From Asticcacaulis sp. (GTDB lineage: Bacteria > Pseudomonadota > Alphaproteobacteria > Caulobacterales > Caulobacteraceae): a stretch of 10,000 nucleotides of DNA. The DNA lies in assembly GCF_020217185.1 (NCBI RefSeq), contig NZ_JAIWNX010000164.1, forward strand, positions 1-10,000, given 5' to 3'. The position numbers and the translations under genes are program-made. The stretch's first letter is position 1. Each line of letters begins with the position of its first letter. Below are positions 6,381 through 10,000 of the stretch, one piece after another. Under the pieces are notes generated by a model, which ran no database searches, was not told where the DNA came from, and saw only the letters and a list, made by a program, of their open reading frames with translations.

Positions 6381-7907
6381 ATGAGCCGCGTGCCGTTCCG
6401 CGCCGCGGCGGCGGTGATGCTGACGGCGGCGCTCAGCCTGCCTTTGACGGCCTGCGATGTGTCGGTGGACTGGCTGGGCGGCGGCGGCGACGGGCCGCGT
6501 GGCGTCAGCGGCTGTCCGCGTCCGCCCATGGCCGATAATGGCGGGGCTGGCTTCAATGAGCAGGAGCGGGCGGTTCGCTATTTCCGCAAGCACGCCTTTG
6601 CCAACGACTTCTTCTCGCAACTTGAACTGGCCAGCCGCTATATGGCCGAACGTGCCACGGACAAGAACCTCGAAGACCCGACCGAGGCGTCGGTGTGGCT
6701 GGTCATGGCCCTGACCAATCCCGAAGGGTTCGCGCCGATCAACCGCACGCTCAAAAACGGTCAGATGGCCTCGCGCTTTGACAAGTGCCGGGCGGTGGAA
6801 CGCTCCGTTGCCTATCGCAAGCTGGAGACGCTTCTGGCGCGCATGGACAATTCCGAGCGCGATAAGGTGCGCGACCGCGTCATCTATATTCAGGCGCAAC
6901 TGGGGGCGGATGGCTTCCGCACGCTCGGTCGCCTGTATGACGATCAGTACGGTCCGATGGGTGAGCCCGTTGATAACCGCGAAGCGGTGCGCGCCATGAT
7001 GCGCAATCCGGTCGATGGCCGCCCCAACGTCATCAGCCTGTTCCCGCGCAACGACGTCGATGCTTACCTTTATAACTATAAGGCGGCGGAAACCGGCGAT
7101 GTCGGTGCCTATGTGATGCTGAAGGACTTTGAAAAGTCCGCCCCCGAACGCAGCCGTTACGGGGCCTTTGTCGAGGCCAAGGCCAAGCGCTGGGTGTCGC
7201 CGTTTGAATTCTACCCGCCCGACGCGCCCGCCGGGGGGGTGCCGCATTCGGACGAGAGCCGTCCGCGCACCGACGCTTACGAATACGCCCTGTCGCGCAT
7301 GGATGAGCTGCCGTTTATCCATGTGTGGCGCGCGCTGGTCTATCTCGATCTGGCGCAGGGATCAGCACCGGTTCAGCGCGTCAGCGGCGGAGCGGACAGC
7401 GACGACAATCCGGGTCAGGAACGCTACCCCGTCGGGCCCAATGATGCCGACATCGCTCAGGTTTCGGGCGGTTCGCGTCCGACCGAGGCCGTGTATTCGG
7501 CGGGCCGCGTGCCGCCGCAGACCCTGTCGGCCCTGCGCGCCATACTGGGCCGCCCCGACGGGTCGCGCATGACCAATCTGGATAAGGTACGCGCCATTCA
7601 GCTGGCGGCGACCAATGGCTCGTCGCAGGCGCAGCTTGTGCTGGCGGTCATGTATTCCGAAGGGGTGGGGGTGCCGACCGACTATGCCCGCGCCTACTAC
7701 TGGTATCAGCAGGCCGAAAAGCAGGGCTCGGCCGAGGCGCGCTTTGCCATGTCCACCTATTTCGCCTTGGGCCTGAGCGGCGTCGCCGATCAGGATAAGG
7801 CGCAGGCCGTTGTGTTGCGTCTCGACTCGGCGCTGGCCGGGTTCCGTCCGTCGGCTTCGCGTCTGCAGGCCGTGCTCAACCAGATTTCGACCAATCCGGG
7901 GCGGTGA
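6381..7907 (+). CDS. Sel1-repeat lipoprotein, function unknown
   Basis: The 508-residue product starts with a lipoprotein signal (MSRVPFRAAAAVML...) ending in lipobox L-T-A-C, with Cys25 as the predicted lipidated residue. Residues 26-45 are Gly/Pro-rich. The folded part contains helical repeats. One degenerate Sel1/TPR-like unit lies near the N-terminus (ASVWLVMALTNPEG). Two clear Sel1 repeats lie near the C-terminus at about 415-487 (AQLVLAVMYSEGVGVPTDYA, then EARFAMSTYFALGLSG). Between them is a Ser/Gly/Asp-rich linker with VSGG repeated. Sel1 repeats scaffold protein complexes, so an envelope adaptor is likely. The start is uncertain: 6381 has GGAAG upstream and gives a normal signal peptide. 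ATGs at 6327 and 6309 are in frame, and third-position GC is already high from 6327. It is coupled to the next gene. Confidence 0.82.
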   Translation: MSRVPFRAAAAVMLTAALSLPLTACDVSVDWLGGGGDGPRGVSGCPRPPMADNGGAGFNEQERAVRYFRKHAFANDFFSQLELASRYMAERATDKNLEDPTEASVWLVMALTNPEGFAPINRTLKNGQMASRFDKCRAVERSVAYRKLETLLARMDNSERDKVRDRVIYIQAQLGADGFRTLGRLYDDQYGPMGEPVDNREAVRAMMRNPVDGRPNVISLFPRNDVDAYLYNYKAAETGDVGAYVMLKDFEKSAPERSRYGAFVEAKAKRWVSPFEFYPPDAPAGGVPHSDESRPRTDAYEYALSRMDELPFIHVWRALVYLDLAQGSAPVQRVSGGADSDDNPGQERYPVGPNDADIAQVSGGSRPTEAVYSAGRVPPQTLSALRAILGRPDGSRMTNLDKVRAIQLAATNGSSQAQLVLAVMYSEGVGVPTDYARAYYWYQQAEKQGSAEARFAMSTYFALGLSGVADQDKAQAVVLRLDSALAGFRPSASRLQAVLNQISTNPGR

Positions 7908-7918
7908 GGGAAATGACC

Positions 7919-9238
7919 ATGCGCTCAGTTGTTACCTTTGCCGCTCACCTCGCCTTTGTTGTGGCCGCCCTGTTCGGCGGCGTGTCCGCGGCCTCGGCCC
8001 AGACGCAGACCAGCTATGGCGCCAGCTACAGCAACGGCTATAATGCGGCGCGCACCGAGGCCCTGACCCGGCCGTGCTTCGGCGTCCTGCTGGATGCGCA
8101 GCTCAAGACCTGCCACGGCAAGTCCTACAAGCCTCATAACCGCTACGGCTATTATGGCTCGAAGTGGAGTGCGACCATCAATTGCGATACGGCGCGTCAG
8201 GCCTATGTCGAAGACGTGGTGCGCCGGATGCGCCCCGGCGGCGTGCTCAAACTGGTGGCGCGCAACCGCTCCTGCGTCGCCAGTCTGATGATCAATCAAT
8301 CCTTGACGATTGTCGGCGAAAGCAGCGACTCACGTCTGCCGGTGCTGGTGGCTCCCGATGGCGAATCCTGCCTGCGCATCAATCCGCAGGCCAGCAAGGT
8401 GATACTGAAAAACATGCTGATCGCCTCGCGTCGCGGCGGGCAGTCGGCCTGTATCTACAGCTCCGGTTCGGAACTGACGCTGCAAAATTCGACCGTGCGT
8501 TATGAGGGCGACTCCGCTGCGGTGCACGTGTCCGGCGGGCGTCTCAACCTGTTGTCGTCCTTTGTGGTGGCCAAAACGCGCACGGTCGCCGTCGCCGTCA
8601 ATTCGGCGCAGCTCTATGCCGAACAGGCGGGCGTGACCTCGACGGCAGGTGGTCTCTATGCGGTGCTCAGCGGCGATTCGCAGATGACCGGCGTGACGGT
8701 GCAGCAACTGGCCGACTGGCGCGGGTTTGAACGCGGTGCCGGGGCGGTGGGCATGGAGGTCAAGCTCGATTCCGGCGACTCCATCCTGTCTATGGACGAT
8801 ATGCGCATCGAATTCTTCGCTTCGGCCCTGAGCCTGTCCGGCGGCGGCGAAGCCCTGCTGTCGCGCTCGCTGATCGACTTCTCGGAACATGGTGTGACCT
8901 CCAGCCTCAACCGTCTGCGCGTCATCGACAACAAGATTCTGTCGAACGAAATCGCCATCAATATTGAGGACGGTACGGGCTTCATCGGGGGCAACCAGAT
9001 CGCCCGGATTCGCACGGCGGGCATACTGGCCTCCTCGCGCGGCGAAATCCGTGCCGTGGACAATCTGATCGACCCGTCAAACGAGCCGTGCCCGAAGCTG
9101 CAATGGGGCAATCTCGACCCGGCGCAACGCACCTGCACGCCGTGGTATAAGGGGTCTGAGTTCGATATCCCGGCCGACGCGACGCGCCAGTACATGTTTG
9201 CCGACTACTGGCCGCGTCTGCTGGTCGCCTCGAAATAG
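7919..9238 (+). CDS. Secreted cysteine-rich parallel beta-helix protein, function unknown
   Basis: The 439-residue product has a Sec signal peptide (about 1-27, ending VSAASA before QTQT). A Tyr/Gly/Asn-rich N-terminal region follows. From about 125 to 390 come repeated short strands with alternating small and hydrophobic residues (SLTIVGE, KVILKNMLIA, ELTLQNSTVRYEG, RLRVIDNKILSNEIAINI), typical of a right-handed parallel beta-helix. Eight cysteines in the mature part could form four disulfides, fitting a periplasmic or surface location. No pectate-lyase or other enzyme motif is apparent, so a structural or binding role is as likely as catalysis. ATG at 7919 is chosen because GAGGG (7906-7910), overlapping the upstream stop TGA, lies eight bases before it; the ATG at 7913 is too close. 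The pair is very likely co-translated. Confidence 0.85.
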   Translation: MRSVVTFAAHLAFVVAALFGGVSAASAQTQTSYGASYSNGYNAARTEALTRPCFGVLLDAQLKTCHGKSYKPHNRYGYYGSKWSATINCDTARQAYVEDVVRRMRPGGVLKLVARNRSCVASLMINQSLTIVGESSDSRLPVLVAPDGESCLRINPQASKVILKNMLIASRRGGQSACIYSSGSELTLQNSTVRYEGDSAAVHVSGGRLNLLSSFVVAKTRTVAVAVNSAQLYAEQAGVTSTAGGLYAVLSGDSQMTGVTVQQLADWRGFERGAGAVGMEVKLDSGDSILSMDDMRIEFFASALSLSGGGEALLSRSLIDFSEHGVTSSLNRLRVIDNKILSNEIAINIEDGTGFIGGNQIARIRTAGILASSRGEIRAVDNLIDPSNEPCPKLQWGNLDPAQRTCTPWYKGSEFDIPADATRQYMFADYWPRLLVASK

Positions 9239-9351
9239 GCTTCACCGGATTATTACCAAATTTTAACCCGGACTCCGGCGGGCGGACTCGACAGGTCAGC
9301 GAAAGCGCGGTCTAACAACGCTTCCTTTCTGTTGTAACCAACGGGTTTCCG
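9239..9351. promoter_or_regulatory. Promoter region of the S9 peptidase gene
   Basis: This 113-bp gap holds TTAACC (9263-9268) and two GACTC sites (9271-9275 and 9285-9289), which are CcrM-type GANTC methylation targets. A weak ACAAC/GTTGT inverted repeat sits at 9315-9335. No intrinsic terminator for the beta-helix gene and no clear -35/-10 pair were found. The ribosome binding site before 9352 is poor. Confidence 0.35.
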
Positions 9352-10000
9352 ATGAAGTCTCGTCTCCTTGCTACGGCTGGTCTGGCCGCCGCGCTTCTTT
9401 TCCCTGCGCTTTCCGTTCAGGCGCAGGACAAGCAACCTTTCACCTATGACGACCTCGTGTCGATGCAGCGTCTGTCGGGGCTGACGGTGAACAAGGCGGA
9501 AACCCACGCGGCGTTTCAGGTGCGCACGCTGAACGCCGAAAAGACCAAGGGCGTCAATGCCCTGTGGCTAACAGACCTCAAGACCGGCACCTCAAGGCCG
9601 CTGACCACCGCGTCGAAGGGCGGGGCCCTGTCGCCGCAATGGGGCTCCGATGGCGCGCTGTACTTCCTTTCGGCGCGATCGGGTTCGATGCAGGTGTGGA
9701 AGACCGATCTCAACGACGCCGAAGCGGTGCAGGTGACCAAACTGCCGCTCGATGTCGGGTCGTACAAGCTGTCGCCGGACGGTAAGGGGCTGGTCCTGTC
9801 GCTGGCGATCGAGGAGGCGTGCCAGACCGAAGAGATTGAGTGTACGCTAAAGGTGCAGGCCGAAAAGAAGGCCGACAAATCCACCGGCGTCATTTATGAC
9901 CGCCTGTTCGTGCGCCACTGGGACACCTGGGCCGACGGGACGCGCAACCACCTGTTTTACGTGCCGCTGAGCGGCGGCGCGGCCGTGTCGCTGACGGCCG
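9352..10000 (+). CDS. S9-family prolyl-oligopeptidase-type peptidase (5' part)
   Basis: 216 residues are present before the window ends; family members run to about 650-700. A Sec signal peptide (MKSRLLATAGLAAALLFPAL, cleaved near VQAQ, residue 25) is followed by the N-terminal beta-propeller of a secreted dipeptidyl/acylaminoacyl-peptidase-like S9 enzyme. Supporting motifs are YDDLVSMQRLSG (32-43), WLTDLKTG (72-79), the propeller blade SPQWGSDGALYFLSARSG (94-111), LSPDGK (140-145) and the characteristic YDRLFVRHWDTWADG (182-196). Such enzymes remove short N-terminal peptides in the periplasm. The catalytic Ser-Asp-His domain lies beyond the window, so activity cannot be checked. The start at 9352 is the ATG that begins the signal peptide. 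It is probably a separate transcript from the beta-helix gene. Confidence 0.9.
   Translation, partial: MKSRLLATAGLAAALLFPALSVQAQDKQPFTYDDLVSMQRLSGLTVNKAETHAAFQVRTLNAEKTKGVNALWLTDLKTGTSRPLTTASKGGALSPQWGSDGALYFLSARSGSMQVWKTDLNDAEAVQVTKLPLDVGSYKLSPDGKGLVLSLAIEEACQTEEIECTLKVQAEKKADKSTGVIYDRLFVRHWDTWADGTRNHLFYVPLSGGAAVSLTA

Noticed and set aside
6312..7322. Minus-strand ORF of 336 codons over the lipoprotein gene
   Set aside because: No signal or domain is present, and the plus frame has a lipobox and Sel1 repeats.
8330..9195. Minus-strand ORFs over the beta-helix gene
   Set aside because: The plus frame has a signal peptide and regular beta-strand repeats; the minus products are low-complexity.
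9516..9893. Minus-strand ORF of 125 codons in the S9 peptidase gene
   Set aside because: It is antisense to a frame with signal peptide and propeller motifs.

Overview
The window looks like a chromosomal stretch from an alphaproteobacterium of the Caulobacteraceae, with Asticcacaulis or a close relative the best guess. This rests on moderately high GC, strong GC preference at third codon positions, a promoter matching the Caulobacter housekeeping (sigma-73) consensus, a CtrA-type TTAACCAT half-site, and REP-like palindromes between convergent genes. The genus is inferred. No prophage, CRISPR array, transposase, tRNA or rRNA gene was seen.

Layout. Positions 1-63 are the last 20 codons of an unidentified plus-strand gene. 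It converges on a minus-strand YqaA/DedA-type (VTT) membrane protein gene (96-674), and both stop codons lie inside one hairpin. A divergent 235-bp gap leads to a MarR-family regulator (910-1371). Its 3' flank holds a striking 96-bp palindrome built from six copies of CACAGAT and then an intrinsic terminator. Two overlapping genes (1660-2430 and 2427-3233) encode single-span membrane proteins that I cannot assign. A 459-bp convergent gap (3234-3692) is packed with palindromic repeats and a two-way terminator. The minus strand then carries ettA (3693-5360), a translation-throttling ABC-F ATPase, and upstream of it msrC (5473-5961), a GAF-fold free methionine-(R)-sulfoxide reductase with all three expected cysteines.

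A divergent 419-bp regulatory region (5962-6380) contains two mutually exclusive hairpins in the msrC leader. On the other side lies a sigma-73-like promoter with a CtrA half-site near its predicted start. This promoter drives a Sel1-repeat lipoprotein gene (start placed at 6381, ending 7907), followed within 11 bp by a secreted, cysteine-rich beta-helix protein gene (7919-9238). The window ends inside a secreted S9-family peptidase gene (9352 onward), of which only the signal peptide and part of the beta-propeller are present.

How the genes relate. Most are housekeeping or envelope functions. Two pairs look like co-translated modules of unknown function: the two single-span proteins, and the lipoprotein with its beta-helix partner. 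The second pair is the best candidate here for an undescribed envelope system. No defence or mobile system was found.
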